Positions 32,801 through 41,124 of a stretch of DNA of 64,000 nt are shown in pieces; positions within the stretch are counted from its first letter, which is position 1, and each line of letters opens with the position of its first letter. Below the pieces are notes generated by a model that did no database searches, had not been told where the DNA came from, and saw only the letters and a list, made by a program, of their open reading frames with translations. The stretch covers positions 1-64,000 of the forward strand of contig DAOTUG010000103.1 in assembly GCA_034437335.1 (NCBI GenBank), read 5' to 3'. The DNA comes from Brevifilum sp034437335. GTDB taxonomy: Bacteria > Chloroflexota > Anaerolineae > Anaerolineales > Anaerolineaceae. The translations under genes were made by a program, and so were the position numbers.

Positions 32801-33858
32801 TGACCAAGAATGGCAAGAACATGGGCTTTGCCACCCTGGAAGACATCTATGGGCAAATTGAACTGGTCATTTTTCCCAAGGTCTGGGAGCAATATTATCA
32901 CCTCGTGGATATTGATAATGTGCTCCTGGCAGAAGGACGCCTTGAGAGCCGCCAGGGAGATCCCAAACTGCTGGTGGACCGTCTCAGCCTGGTGACCCTG
33001 GATGATCTGCAAGGCGAGAGCGATCAAACCCAATCCACAGGCGGAGAGGATTTTTTGGACGCCTACCTTCCGGACCTGCCTCTGGATGAGATGGCCCCGC
33101 CAGGGGAGAAGACCGCCGGAGACGATGAAAAAAAACCCCAGGGGCAGAACAACCCGGGAACCGACCCGGCCCAGGAAACCCAAAAGGACCGCAAGGCTGC
33201 GCCTAAAAAACCGGCTCAGCCCCAACGCGGCCCGTGGACTCCCGACCCGGAAGGCCCCTTCCCTGTCAATGCCCCACCCCCGCCGGAAGATCCGCCCTTG
33301 GACATGGCGGAGGGAACAACCGGCGATGCTGAAACCAGCCACCCCGCCCCGAAGGAAGGCATCAACGAGGCGCAATCCGCCTATGAGACCGGGGACAATC
33401 CGGACCAGGATGAGGCCGATCAGGTACGAGATGGAAATAACGGCCATCACCCGGATGCCAACCCCCGGGCGGAAAATGCCACGTCTTCAGAAACAACCGG
33501 CGAGCCCGGGGAAAAGACGTCTCCCCGGCAGGAGTCGGACGCAGAAACCGTCCGCTGGTTCACCCCCAGGCCGCCGGCCCAGCCGGAAACGCTGCCCCAC
33601 AAAGATCAGAATCCACGCTGCGTGTACATCACCCTGTCCTCCTGCGGAGACAAGAGCAAAGATGTCCGGCGGCTGCGCCGCATCCATGACATCCTCATCT
33701 CCCGGCCGGGGAAAGACCGCTTTGCATTTCGGGTTCAGGAGAAGGGCTGGGTCTATGAAATTGATTTTCCCAACAACACCACAGGGCTGACTGACATCCT
33801 CATCCGCAAACTTCAGAGCATGACCGGCTCCCACAATATTGACATCGCCCCTCTCTGA
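29806..33858 (+). CDS. dnaE: DNA polymerase III subunit alpha (DnaE)
   Basis: 1350 aa; the replicative polymerase. The N-terminal PHP domain keeps all nine metal ligands (H7, H9, D16, H41, E66, H87, C137, D205, H207), so it may proofread. The polymerase core has the catalytic PDIDLDFQDD (D397, D399) and GLFQLEGPGMTRYI; a fingers region with ELAHVIAMIALYRPGPMDFIP follows. The OB fold is at about 985-1068 (VIVAGMVNRF to LSLVTL). A linker of about 200 residues rich in Pro, Glu, Asp and Gln follows (about 1069-1270). A C-terminal domain with CVYITLSSCGDKSKDVRRL closes the protein. The linker makes it longer than usual (about 1160). Single-gene unit with a leader hairpin. Confidence 0.96.
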   Translation: MSFVHLHVHSTYSILDGFSKIKPLVKRVKELGMPAVALTDHGTMFGTVEFFNAAMDAGIKPIIGLETYIAPRRMCDRHPQKDKRAFHLLLLAENMTGYQNLLKIASASQLEGFYYVPRIDRDFLAKHNEGLIATSGCLSGEIPKALLQSNPAKAEKNLRWYLDVFGRDRFFLELQSHQVEGLHRVNQELLKLGQRHDVQFVAANDVHYINPEDSRLQDILLAIQTGRLLSDPERMRMTDESYYLRTPEEMEQLFGYVPGAIENTLNIADRCEVDLTPTGYHLPLFTVPKDFTTQSYLRHLCEEGLKNIYGEDHESPQIRERLNDELDVIHDMGFDAYFLIVWDLCQHAKERGIWYNARGSAAGSLVAYALDINLIDPLKHDLMFERFLQKGRVNMPDIDLDFQDDRRAEMMQYCAEKYGEDKVAQIITFGTLGARAAIRDVGRVMDIPISEVDRVAKLVPAIPGNSVTVEEALEESEELRQLYNSAEYYRELIDTAGKMEGTVRNAGTHAAGVIITDKPIVDYVPLHRPTSHSEDNPVNTVTQYEMSIVDHLGLLKVDFLGLVTLTIMSRACDLIKVRHGKTYNLRNIPTDDPAVFDFISQGKTTGLFQLEGPGMTRYITEMQPRELAHVIAMIALYRPGPMDFIPDYINCLHGKQEPEYPHPILEPIFEETFGIPIYQEQIMQAAMELAGYEAREADSLRKAIAKKKEDQLMLHRKKFVEGAQKNGNISREAAEHIFKDWENFARYGFNKSHAADYGVIAVQTGYLKYHYPIEYMTALLSAWKNDTDRVANYVADCRAMGIDVLPPDVNVSGWDFSIEDRPDAGPAIRFGLGAIKNVGQNPVTLIMEARVDAPFEDLTDFAHRVDLGQVGRRAMECLIKTGGLDRFGPRLALLQELERIISVSRSFFRAKEVGQMMLFDASDAIDDRIILREPPYTDKREELNWEKELIGLYVSDHPLSPYQKLLSEKVTHVSRELSEAAGETGVIVAGMVNRFRPHLTKNGKNMGFATLEDIYGQIELVIFPKVWEQYYHLVDIDNVLLAEGRLESRQGDPKLLVDRLSLVTLDDLQGESDQTQSTGGEDFLDAYLPDLPLDEMAPPGEKTAGDDEKKPQGQNNPGTDPAQETQKDRKAAPKKPAQPQRGPWTPDPEGPFPVNAPPPPEDPPLDMAEGTTGDAETSHPAPKEGINEAQSAYETGDNPDQDEADQVRDGNNGHHPDANPRAENATSSETTGEPGEKTSPRQESDAETVRWFTPRPPAQPETLPHKDQNPRCVYITLSSCGDKSKDVRRLRRIHDILISRPGKDRFAFRVQEKGWVYEIDFPNNTTGLTDILIRKLQSMTGSHNIDIAPL

Positions 33859-33969
33859 CATACCGGAGGAGCCGCGCCGGCCCCGAGAAATTTTTCGGCT
33901 GTCTGAACCCCCCAGAGCTCCCACCCCGCCCCACCTGCACGCGCCCTGCCTGCATATCCAACCCAAGTC

Positions 33970-33978
33970 TGGTAAAAT
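33970..33978 (+). promoter_or_regulatory. Extended -10 element before the DUF3090 gene
   Basis: TGGTAAAAT, 35 bases before the ATG at 34013, in the 154-base gap after dnaE. No other feature was seen in that gap. Confidence 0.45.
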
Positions 33979-34012
33979 CGAAATAGCTGTTCAACATTGG
34001 AGAAGATCGTGT

Positions 34013-34552
34013 ATGGCAAGAATTGACATTGACCTGAATCCGGTGACCTTTATCACTGTGGATGCCATCGGCAAACCCGGGGAGCGCGTGTTTTATCTCC
34101 AGGGCAGAAGCGGCGATCAGGTCATCACCTTACTGGTTGAAAAATTTCAGATCCAGACCCTGGCCCTGGGAATCGAGCAATTCATGGCGGAGTTAGGGGA
34201 CAAATTTCCGGATCTTCTGCCCGCTTCCCCGGATTACAGTGAGGACTCCATGCACCTGCGCCCGCCCCTGGATCCCCTTTTTCGGGTCGGCGAATTGAGC
34301 ATGGGCTACGATACCGATCAGGATCTGCTGGTCCTCATCGCTCGGGAAGTGCCCCTGGAAGACCCGGACACGCCGGAAGAAGAGCTCAGCGTGGTGCGCT
34401 TCTGGTGCACCCGGTCGCAGCTCTGGTCCCTGGGCCGCTGGAGCATTGAGCTTGCCAGCCGGGGCCGACCGGTCTGGCCCTCCACCGGTGAACCCATCCT
34501 GCCCCCCGGTCAGTTTTCTCCCAAAAACAACGGCCACAAAACCACACCTTGA
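34013..34552 (+). CDS. DUF3090 family protein
   Basis: 179 aa from the ATG at 34013 (MARIDIDLN), behind GGAGAAG; the frame further upstream overlaps the end of dnaE and is not used. The conserved pattern is VTFITVDAIGKPGERVFYLQ, then ITLLVEKFQI, then LFRVGELSMGYD and FWCTRSQLWSLGR near the C terminus. This family is common in actinobacteria, where it sits beside a SCO1664-type protein, as it does here. The biochemical role is unknown. The stop codon overlaps the next gene, so the two are translated together. Confidence 0.88.
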   Translation: MARIDIDLNPVTFITVDAIGKPGERVFYLQGRSGDQVITLLVEKFQIQTLALGIEQFMAELGDKFPDLLPASPDYSEDSMHLRPPLDPLFRVGELSMGYDTDQDLLVLIAREVPLEDPDTPEEELSVVRFWCTRSQLWSLGRWSIELASRGRPVWPSTGEPILPPGQFSPKNNGHKTTP

Positions 34553-35289
34553 ACACAAAGATGGCCCTGGAAAAAGATTTCGTCCTGAAAGCGCTTCAGA
34601 AGGGAAGCCTTGCGCTGGAGGGGCGTTTCGTTTACGGATCCAACGCCACCCTGCTGGCCGAGGTCCAGCACGAGGGCCGCACCTTCAGCGCCGTGTATAA
34701 ACCCATGGAAGGCGAACGCCCCCTGTGGGATTTCCCCGAGCATACCCTGGCCCGTCGGGAGGTGGCCGCCTTTCTCACCAGTGAAGCCCTGGGATGGGAT
34801 CTGGTTCCCCCCACAATTTTCCGTCAGGAGGAGACGCCCTTCGGCCCCGGGTCGCTGCAGGTGTTCATCGCCCACGACCCCGACTACCATTATTTCAACT
34901 TCAGCGAAGCCGACCACCGCCGCATGCCCCCGGTGATGGCCTTCGATCTTCTCATCAACAACGCCGACCGCAAAGCCGGGCACATCCTCATTGACCCGGA
35001 AAACGCCCTCTGGCTGATTGATCATGGCCTCTGTTTTCACACAGAAGACAAACTGCGCACAGTCGTTTGGGACTATGCCGGACAGTCCATCCCGGCGGAA
35101 CTCCTGGCGGATATGCAAACCCTGCTGCCGGAACTGACCCCGGGCAAGGACCTGCACCGCACCCTGAGCCCCCACCTCCTGCCCGAGGAGATCAACGCCC
35201 TGGCCCGGCGCGGTCGCGACCTGATTACCAGGGGCGTTTTCCCGCCCCCGCCGGAGGATCGCCGCGCCTTTCCCTGGCCGCCAGTATAA
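34549..35289 (+). CDS. SCO1664-family protein (PI3/PI4-kinase-like fold)
   Basis: 246 aa. The start is TTG at 34549, overlapping the DUF3090 stop, or ATG at 34561. An N-terminal ATP-grasp-like lobe carries YGSNATLLAEV and SAVYKPMEGE with a lysine that would bind ATP. The C-terminal lobe has FDLLINNADRKAGHIL (D-x-x-x-x-N) and LIDHGLCFH, the catalytic loop and metal motif of PI3K/HipA-type kinases. The family always travels with DUF3090 in my knowledge of actinobacterial genomes; a third partner, a histidine phosphatase, is absent here. The substrate is unknown. Confidence 0.85.
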   Translation: MNTKMALEKDFVLKALQKGSLALEGRFVYGSNATLLAEVQHEGRTFSAVYKPMEGERPLWDFPEHTLARREVAAFLTSEALGWDLVPPTIFRQEETPFGPGSLQVFIAHDPDYHYFNFSEADHRRMPPVMAFDLLINNADRKAGHILIDPENALWLIDHGLCFHTEDKLRTVVWDYAGQSIPAELLADMQTLLPELTPGKDLHRTLSPHLLPEEINALARRGRDLITRGVFPPPPEDRRAFPWPPV

Positions 35290-35349
35290 AGGGGCGCGGA
35301 TGAGACCACACAGAATGCAATCCCGATTCAAGGATGGAGCTCCCCGCAG

Positions 35350-36597
35350 ATGAAAATTCTCCATGTCGTACAGGGCTACCCCCCTGCCGTTGGCGGGACG
35401 GAACACCTCTTCGGGCGACTCTCCGAGGAGATTGTGCGCCAGTTCGGGGATTCCGTGATCGTCTTCACCACCAACTGCACCGGCGGGGACGCCTTCAACA
35501 ACCCCTCCCTGCCCCGGCTTCCCGTGGGAGAGACCACCCGACACGGCGTGCGCATCCACCGCTTCCCCGTGCGCGCCCGTCTGAGCCGGGCCCTCAAACT
35601 CCCGCAATACCTGGCCTATCACCTCAAACTGCCCTTCAACCAGTATCTGAGGACCTGGTTCCAGGGGCCCATCATGCCGGGCCTGACCGAAGCCATCCGC
35701 CAATCGGATGCAGATCTGGTCGTGGCCTCTTCCTTTCCCCTCCTGCACATGTTCACCAGCCTGCGGGCCGCCCGGGATTCCGGCAAGCCCATCCTCCTCT
35801 GCCCGGGACTGCACCCCGAAGATGACTGGAGCTTTGGCCGGGAGATGATTCCCCGCGCCCTTAACCAGGCCGATGGGATCATCACCTATACCGGCTATGA
35901 AAAGGAATGGATCGCCGCCCAGGGGGTAAATCCGGAAAAAATCATCGCCATCGGCCTGGGGGTGGACCCCGACCCCTTCCTGAAAGCGGATGGCGCCGCG
36001 CTCAGGGAGCGCCTGGGCTGGCCCGGAGAGGTGCCAATGGTGGGATACATCGGGCAGATCGTTTATCACAAGGGCGTGGATCTTCTCATGCAGGCCATGC
36101 CGGGGGTCTGGAAGGTCCTGCCGGAAGCCCACCTGCTGATTGCCGGGGCCAGGCGCCCCTTTGCCGACCGGGTAGATGCCATCATCGCCGGATGGCCCCC
36201 GGAATGGCAGCGTCAGGTTGCCCGGCGATATGACTTCCCGGAGGAGGAAAAATCGGCCCTGTTCGCTGCGCTGGACGTGTTCGCCTATCCCTCACGTTTT
36301 GAATCCTTTGGAATCGCCTTCCTGGAAGCCTGGAGCGCGGGTAAACCCGTCATCGGCTGCCGGCGCGGGGCCATCCCCTGGGTCGTCTCCCACGGGCAAG
36401 ATGGTCTGCTGGTGAACTGCACCGATCCGGCCTCCCTGACAGGGGCAATTGTGGATCTGCTGCAGCGTCCTGAAAAAGCAGCCCGGATGGCCTCTCTGGG
36501 CAGGGCCAAAACCCTGGCCCACCACACCTGGCCCGAGGTCGCCCGCCGCTTCCGGGAAGTCTACCAGCAGGCGCTGGAACAAAGGGAGCAGCAATGA
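35350..36597 (+). CDS. Glycosyltransferase family 4 protein
   Basis: 415 aa. GT-B fold: N-terminal MKILHVVQGYPPAVGGTEHL is the acceptor-side start with the Gly-Gly-x-E motif. The C-terminal nucleotide-sugar domain has VGYIGQIVYHKGVDLLMQA and the E-x7-E motif in SRFESFGIAFLEAWSAGKP. It is a retaining transferase that acts on the inner face of the membrane. First of three glycosyltransferase genes that overlap by four bases each (ATGA), so they are made together. The sugar and the acceptor cannot be told. Confidence 0.9.
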   Translation: MKILHVVQGYPPAVGGTEHLFGRLSEEIVRQFGDSVIVFTTNCTGGDAFNNPSLPRLPVGETTRHGVRIHRFPVRARLSRALKLPQYLAYHLKLPFNQYLRTWFQGPIMPGLTEAIRQSDADLVVASSFPLLHMFTSLRAARDSGKPILLCPGLHPEDDWSFGREMIPRALNQADGIITYTGYEKEWIAAQGVNPEKIIAIGLGVDPDPFLKADGAALRERLGWPGEVPMVGYIGQIVYHKGVDLLMQAMPGVWKVLPEAHLLIAGARRPFADRVDAIIAGWPPEWQRQVARRYDFPEEEKSALFAALDVFAYPSRFESFGIAFLEAWSAGKPVIGCRRGAIPWVVSHGQDGLLVNCTDPASLTGAIVDLLQRPEKAARMASLGRAKTLAHHTWPEVARRFREVYQQALEQREQQ

Positions 36598-38312
36598 AAC
36601 ACATCCGTTTCAAATTTTGGCAGATCGGCAACTGGCTCGCCAAACGCTGGATCGTGTACAGCGATAAATTAGGTCTGTTCAGCTACCGGCGCTGGCTGCG
36701 CCGCAACCAACCCCGGACAGCCATGGAGAATTTACCCGAGATCACCGTCGGGGTTCTGATAGACGCCAGGAAGGGTGATGAGAAAGCCCTTGCCCGCACC
36801 CTGAAATCGCTGGAAGCCCAGATCCCCCATATCATCCCCCACATCCTCATTCCGCAGGAAGGCCCCCGGCCGGAGAGCTCCTATACCTGCATACCCGCAG
36901 ACGGCCCCTTGCACCGGATTTTGGAAGAGATAGCCGGAGACCTCCAACTGGATTTCCTCGCCCTGACCCGGGCCGGTGACCGCTTCGAAACGGGCTGGCT
37001 GGCGGCCTGCGCAGCAGGCATCGCGCAAGAAAAATATCCCCATGTCATCTACACCGACCAGGATTGGGTGGATCCTCACACCGGCGCTCCCGCCAATCCC
37101 TTCCTGAAACCGGATTTTTCCCCGGCCATGCAGTGTTCGGTCAACCTGCTGGAGATGGCGCTCTTCCGCCGGGATTGGGTTGCCGCCCAATCCCTGAATG
37201 CCGTCACCTTCCCGGACCTGGTGGCTGAATTGGGGCTTCGGGCCGCCGAAGGGAAAATCCAGGCGGCCCACATTCCGGGAATCTTCTGTCACAGCACCCG
37301 ACCTCCCTTCCCGGGTCCGAAGTACAACCGCCGCCGGCTGCCCCTCGTGCAGAAACACCTTGCACGCCTCGGCCTGCCGAAGGCTGACGCGGAAATCACC
37401 CCGACGGGGGAGGTGCGCCTGCATTGGATCCCGGAACGGAAGCTGGTTTCGATCATCATCCCCAATAAAGACCGGCCGGTAATGCTGCGGCGGACTTTGG
37501 AAACCCTGTCGGATAAGACCTGCTATCCAGTCTATGAGGTGATTCTGGTGGACAATGCCAGCACCGATCCCGAAACCCTGGCCCTCTACAGGCAGTTCAC
37601 CGCCGAGTCATGGTGCCGGCTGGTCGAAGGGCCAGCCCGATTCAATTACTCCGCCTTCAACAACCTGGGGGGCCGGCAGTCCCGCGGCGAATATCTGCTA
37701 TTCCTGAATAATGATGTTGAAATCATGTCTCCCTCGTGGCTGGATGAGCTGGTCATGTGGGTATCCCGGCCTTCGGTGGGTGTGGTCGGTGCGCAGCTCC
37801 TCTATCCGGACGGACGCCTGCAGCATGCCGGGGTGGTCCTGGGCCTGGTCGGCAGCGCCGGACATGTCTTCATCGGCGAAGACCCGGCTGTCAGCACCCC
37901 CTTCGGGTCCCCGAACTGGTACCGCGACTGCCTGGCCGTCACCGGCGCGTGTCTGATGACCCGCCGGGAGGTCTTTGAGGCCCTGGGGGGGTTCGATGAA
38001 GGGTACCGGTTGACCTTCAGCGACATCACCTATTGTCTTGCCGCGGTGGATGCGGGCTACCGTGTGATCTACAATCCAGCTGCCCGGTTGGTGCATCATG
38101 AAGGCGGCACCCGCGGGCGCCACATTCCCATCACAGATCTCCAGCGCATGTACTGGGAATTGCGCCCCCGGGTAGCAGCGGGCGATCCCTTCTACAACCC
38201 CCTTCTCTCCCATCTGGTGGGGACCCCCAGCCTCCGTCGGGCCTTTGAGGAGCCGGCGGCGGCCCGGATGGACCGCATCCAGGAACACTTGGGCAGTCGG
38301 AGGGAATTATGA
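36594..38312 (+). CDS. Two-module glycosyltransferase family 2 protein
   Basis: 572 aa. The C-terminal half (about 280-560) is a normal GT2 domain: VSIIIPNKDRP, VILVDNASTDPET, FLNNDVEIMSPSWLDEL and RLVHHEGGTRG. The N-terminal half (about 45-240) looks like a second, worn GT2 module: TDQDWVDPHTGAPANPFLKP matches the family's D-x-D-to-K-P-D stretch, but the start lacks a clear nucleotide motif. Such two-module proteins build repeating glycans. Overlaps both neighbours by four bases. Confidence 0.88.
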   Translation: MKHIRFKFWQIGNWLAKRWIVYSDKLGLFSYRRWLRRNQPRTAMENLPEITVGVLIDARKGDEKALARTLKSLEAQIPHIIPHILIPQEGPRPESSYTCIPADGPLHRILEEIAGDLQLDFLALTRAGDRFETGWLAACAAGIAQEKYPHVIYTDQDWVDPHTGAPANPFLKPDFSPAMQCSVNLLEMALFRRDWVAAQSLNAVTFPDLVAELGLRAAEGKIQAAHIPGIFCHSTRPPFPGPKYNRRRLPLVQKHLARLGLPKADAEITPTGEVRLHWIPERKLVSIIIPNKDRPVMLRRTLETLSDKTCYPVYEVILVDNASTDPETLALYRQFTAESWCRLVEGPARFNYSAFNNLGGRQSRGEYLLFLNNDVEIMSPSWLDELVMWVSRPSVGVVGAQLLYPDGRLQHAGVVLGLVGSAGHVFIGEDPAVSTPFGSPNWYRDCLAVTGACLMTRREVFEALGGFDEGYRLTFSDITYCLAAVDAGYRVIYNPAARLVHHEGGTRGRHIPITDLQRMYWELRPRVAAGDPFYNPLLSHLVGTPSLRRAFEEPAAARMDRIQEHLGSRREL

Positions 38313-39637
38313 CCCGTCAGAACCCCGCCACCCATCCCGGAATCCTGCTCCTTTCCGGCGTCCGGGGCGACACCCGCCGTTATCGCAGCCTGCATCTGGC
38401 CGAGCAATGCCGCCTGCTGGGATTGCCCACCCACCTGACTCACATCACCGATCCGCTCCTCAGACGGATTCCGGACACCAAACCGATTGACGTCGCCATT
38501 CTCCACCGCGTCCAGATGGACCGGCGCCTGAAGGCCCTGCTGAAGGACCTGGAACATCAAGAAGCCCTGATCCTCTATGACACCGACGACCTGATCTTCG
38601 ATCCCTCCGCCATCCAGTACATAGACAGCCCGGATTTCAGCGATCCGGTCCGCAGGCGCCTCTATCGCCGGGGGGTCGAAGCCCAGCGGGAAGCCCTCCT
38701 GGCCTGTCACGCAGCCCTGGCCTCCACGCAGTTTCTGGCCGGGCGGATCGCCGAGTTGGGGCTGCCGGTGCGGGTTCATCGCAACGCCTTCAGCCGGGAG
38801 ATGGCGCGCCTGGCCGCGGCCGCCCGGGAGGCGCACCCTCCGGCGGAGGAGGCCGTGGTGATCGGCTACGCCAGCGGGACCCCCACCCATGACCGCGATT
38901 TTGCCCTAGTTGCCCCCGCCCTGCAGGACTTGATGCGCAGGGAGTCCCGGGTGCGCCTGCATCTGGTGGGGCCCCTGGATCCTGGCCCGGGCTGGACAGA
39001 CCTGACAAATCAGATCCGGCGCATTCCGGCCGTTCCCTGGCGGGAGCTGCCCTGGCTGCTGGCAGACTTTGATATCAACCTGGCCCCCCTGGTGCAGGAC
39101 AATCCCTTTGCCCGCTCCAAAAGCGCCATCAAGTTCATGGAGGCTGCCCTGGTGGCCACCCCAACCATTGCCAGCCCCACGGATGCCTTTCAGCACGCCA
39201 TCCGGCACGGGGAGAACGGTCTGCTGGCCGGGGACCCTTCCGCCTGGCAGGAAGCCCTGACACGCCTCGTGAGCAACCCGTCCCTGCGGCGGGATCTTGG
39301 CGCCCAGGCGGCCCGGGACGTACAGCGGGATGACGCACCAGAAACCCGGGCCAAAGAGCTGGCAGAGTCCCTGGAGGCCCTCAGTTGGTCTGCGCGGGAA
39401 TGCCCCCTCTGGCCAAAGAAACGGCCCAGCCCCACAAGGCCCCTGGAAGGCCAGGCCTGGCCCCTCGCCCAGGAATCCCAGCCCACCAACTGGCAGTTAG
39501 GCCTGTACACCCTGCGCTGGCGCGGCCCCCTGCCCCTCCTCGGCGGCCTGTGGGTCTGGATCCGACGCCGCTTGGCGCCCATCATCCCCTTTCGCCCGCG
39601 CCAATCCCCTCCCCACGGAAAGGACCAACCATGCTGA
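38309..39637 (+). CDS. Glycosyltransferase (GT4-like, GT-B fold)
   Basis: 442 aa. The N terminus has GILLLSGVRGDTRRYRSLH and an acidic LILYDTDDLIFDPS motif, found in glycosyltransferases joined to polysaccharide loci. The C-terminal part has INLAPLVQDNPFARSKSAIKFMEAAL, split here as NLAPL and KSAIKFMEAA, which holds the nucleotide-sugar acidic residue, then a typical GENGLLAGDP. The last ~70 residues are Pro/Arg-rich and not conserved-looking. Third gene of the overlapping set. Its end overlaps the hutI start by seven bases. Confidence 0.82.
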   Translation: MTRQNPATHPGILLLSGVRGDTRRYRSLHLAEQCRLLGLPTHLTHITDPLLRRIPDTKPIDVAILHRVQMDRRLKALLKDLEHQEALILYDTDDLIFDPSAIQYIDSPDFSDPVRRRLYRRGVEAQREALLACHAALASTQFLAGRIAELGLPVRVHRNAFSREMARLAAAAREAHPPAEEAVVIGYASGTPTHDRDFALVAPALQDLMRRESRVRLHLVGPLDPGPGWTDLTNQIRRIPAVPWRELPWLLADFDINLAPLVQDNPFARSKSAIKFMEAALVATPTIASPTDAFQHAIRHGENGLLAGDPSAWQEALTRLVSNPSLRRDLGAQAARDVQRDDAPETRAKELAESLEALSWSARECPLWPKKRPSPTRPLEGQAWPLAQESQPTNWQLGLYTLRWRGPLPLLGGLWVWIRRRLAPIIPFRPRQSPPHGKDQPC

Positions 39638-40887
39638 TCCTGCACAACGCTGCCCAGCTCCTCACCCTGGCCGGCGGCCCCCAGCGGGGCGACCGGCTGG
39701 GAGACCTGAACCTGATCGAAGACGGGGCTCTGGCCATTGCCTCAGGCCGGATTGCGGCCGTCGGGCACAGCAAAGCCCTCCTGGATCAATATCCCCGGGC
39801 CCAAACCCTGGACGCCCGGGGCCGGGTGGTGCTGCCCGGGTTTGTGGATCCCCACACCCATCTGGTGTGGGCCGGAGACAGGGCGGCGGAATTTGAGCTC
39901 CGCCTGCAGGGAAAACCCTACATGGAAATCCTGGCGGAGGGCGGGGGCATCCTCGCCACCGTGCGGGCCACCCGCGCGACCTCTCTGGAGGAACTGGTGG
40001 CGCAAACCCGCCAGCGCGCCTGGCTGGCCTTCCGTCATGGCACCACCACTGCCGAGGTCAAGACGGGATATGGCCTGAACCTGGAGACGGAACGAAAGCA
40101 ACTCCGGGCGATCCTGGCCCTGGACAGCGAAGGGCCCCTGGAAATGGCCCCCACCTTCCTGGGCGCACATGCCGTCCCGCCGGAATACAAACAGCGCACC
40201 GACGCCTATGTGGACGCCCTCTGTCGGGAAATGCTTCCCGCGCTGCAGGCCTGGTGGCTGCAGCAGGCCCTCCAGCGTCCCCTGCCCTTTGTGGATGTCT
40301 TTTGCGAGAAAGGGGTTTTCAACCTGTCCCAAACGCGCCGTATTCTGGAAACCGCCCGCAGCCTGGGGTTTCCCCGCAAGGTCCACGCTGATGAGTTTGA
40401 AAACCTGGGCGGGGCCGCTCTGGCGTCGGAGCTGGGGGCAGCCTCAGCCGACCACCTGGTAAAGACCTCCCCACAAGACATCCAGGCCCTGGCCGCCTCG
40501 GACACGGTGGCAGTCTCCCTGCCCGGGACCCCCTTCGGCCTCAACGAGGCCGAATATACTCCCGCCGCCGACATCCTGGACGCGGGGGGGCTCCTGGCCC
40601 TGGCCACCGACGCCAACCCGGGGACCGCCTGGTGTGAATCAATGCCCTTCATCATCGCCCTGGCCTGCCGCAAAATGGGCCTGACACCGGCCCAGGCCAT
40701 TGCCGCGGCCACCATCAACGCGGCAGCCGCCATCCAGCGCGCAGACCGCATCGGCTCCCTGGAACCGGGGAAACAGGCCGATGTCCTCATCCTCGACATG
40801 GCGGATTACCGCCATCTGGGGTATCGTTTCGGTACCAATCTTGTAACCCATGTGATCAAAAGGGGCCGGATCTTTCCGGTCAGTTGA
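39631..40887 (+). CDS. hutI: Imidazolonepropionase
   Basis: 418 aa from the ATG at 39631 behind GGAAAGGA. Converts imidazolone propionate to formiminoglutamate in histidine breakdown. Amidohydrolase motifs: LPGFVDPHTHLVWAGDRAAEF (first metal His pair), KTGYGLN, FLGAHAVPPEY, FVDVFCEKGVF, KVHADEF and LATDANPGTAWCESM. The N terminus overlaps the glycosyltransferase by seven bases. No hutH, hutU or hutG lies in the window, so it is an orphan copy in a glycan region. Full length. Confidence 0.94.
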   Translation: MLILHNAAQLLTLAGGPQRGDRLGDLNLIEDGALAIASGRIAAVGHSKALLDQYPRAQTLDARGRVVLPGFVDPHTHLVWAGDRAAEFELRLQGKPYMEILAEGGGILATVRATRATSLEELVAQTRQRAWLAFRHGTTTAEVKTGYGLNLETERKQLRAILALDSEGPLEMAPTFLGAHAVPPEYKQRTDAYVDALCREMLPALQAWWLQQALQRPLPFVDVFCEKGVFNLSQTRRILETARSLGFPRKVHADEFENLGGAALASELGAASADHLVKTSPQDIQALAASDTVAVSLPGTPFGLNEAEYTPAADILDAGGLLALATDANPGTAWCESMPFIIALACRKMGLTPAQAIAAATINAAAAIQRADRIGSLEPGKQADVLILDMADYRHLGYRFGTNLVTHVIKRGRIFPVS

Positions 40888-40922
40888 CGGCCCATAAAAG
40901 AACCTGACCGGCTTGGAAACCT

Positions 40923-41108
40923 ATGACAGCAACCCTGCAAAACATCCTCACCTTTCTGGCGGCCGGCGCCCTCCTGGTGGCTGCCCTGGTGGTCCTGCGA
41001 TTCGTGCTCAAGCTGACCTGGAAAATCGTGCGCGTGGCGCTGGTCCTCCTCTCCCTGCTGCTGTTGGCGGGATATTTCCTCGGGTATATAGACATCATCC
41101 TCCAGTGA
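40923..41108 (+). CDS. Small two-segment membrane protein; function unknown
   Basis: 61 aa. Two hydrophobic segments (about 5-27 and 34-56) with a short basic turn (KLTWKIVR) between them. The ATG follows CTTGGAAACC. It lies between hutI (35 bases upstream) and the HD gene (16 bases downstream), so it probably shares their transcript. No family recognised. Its length and clean hydrophobic pattern support it as a real gene. Confidence 0.6.
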   Translation: MTATLQNILTFLAAGALLVAALVVLRFVLKLTWKIVRVALVLLSLLLLAGYFLGYIDIILQ

Positions 41109-41124
41109 CATCCAAGGACCTTCC

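Noticed and set aside
39385..39630. N-terminal extension of hutI
   Set aside because: Pro/Arg-rich shadow of the glycosyltransferase; the known HutI start fits 39631.
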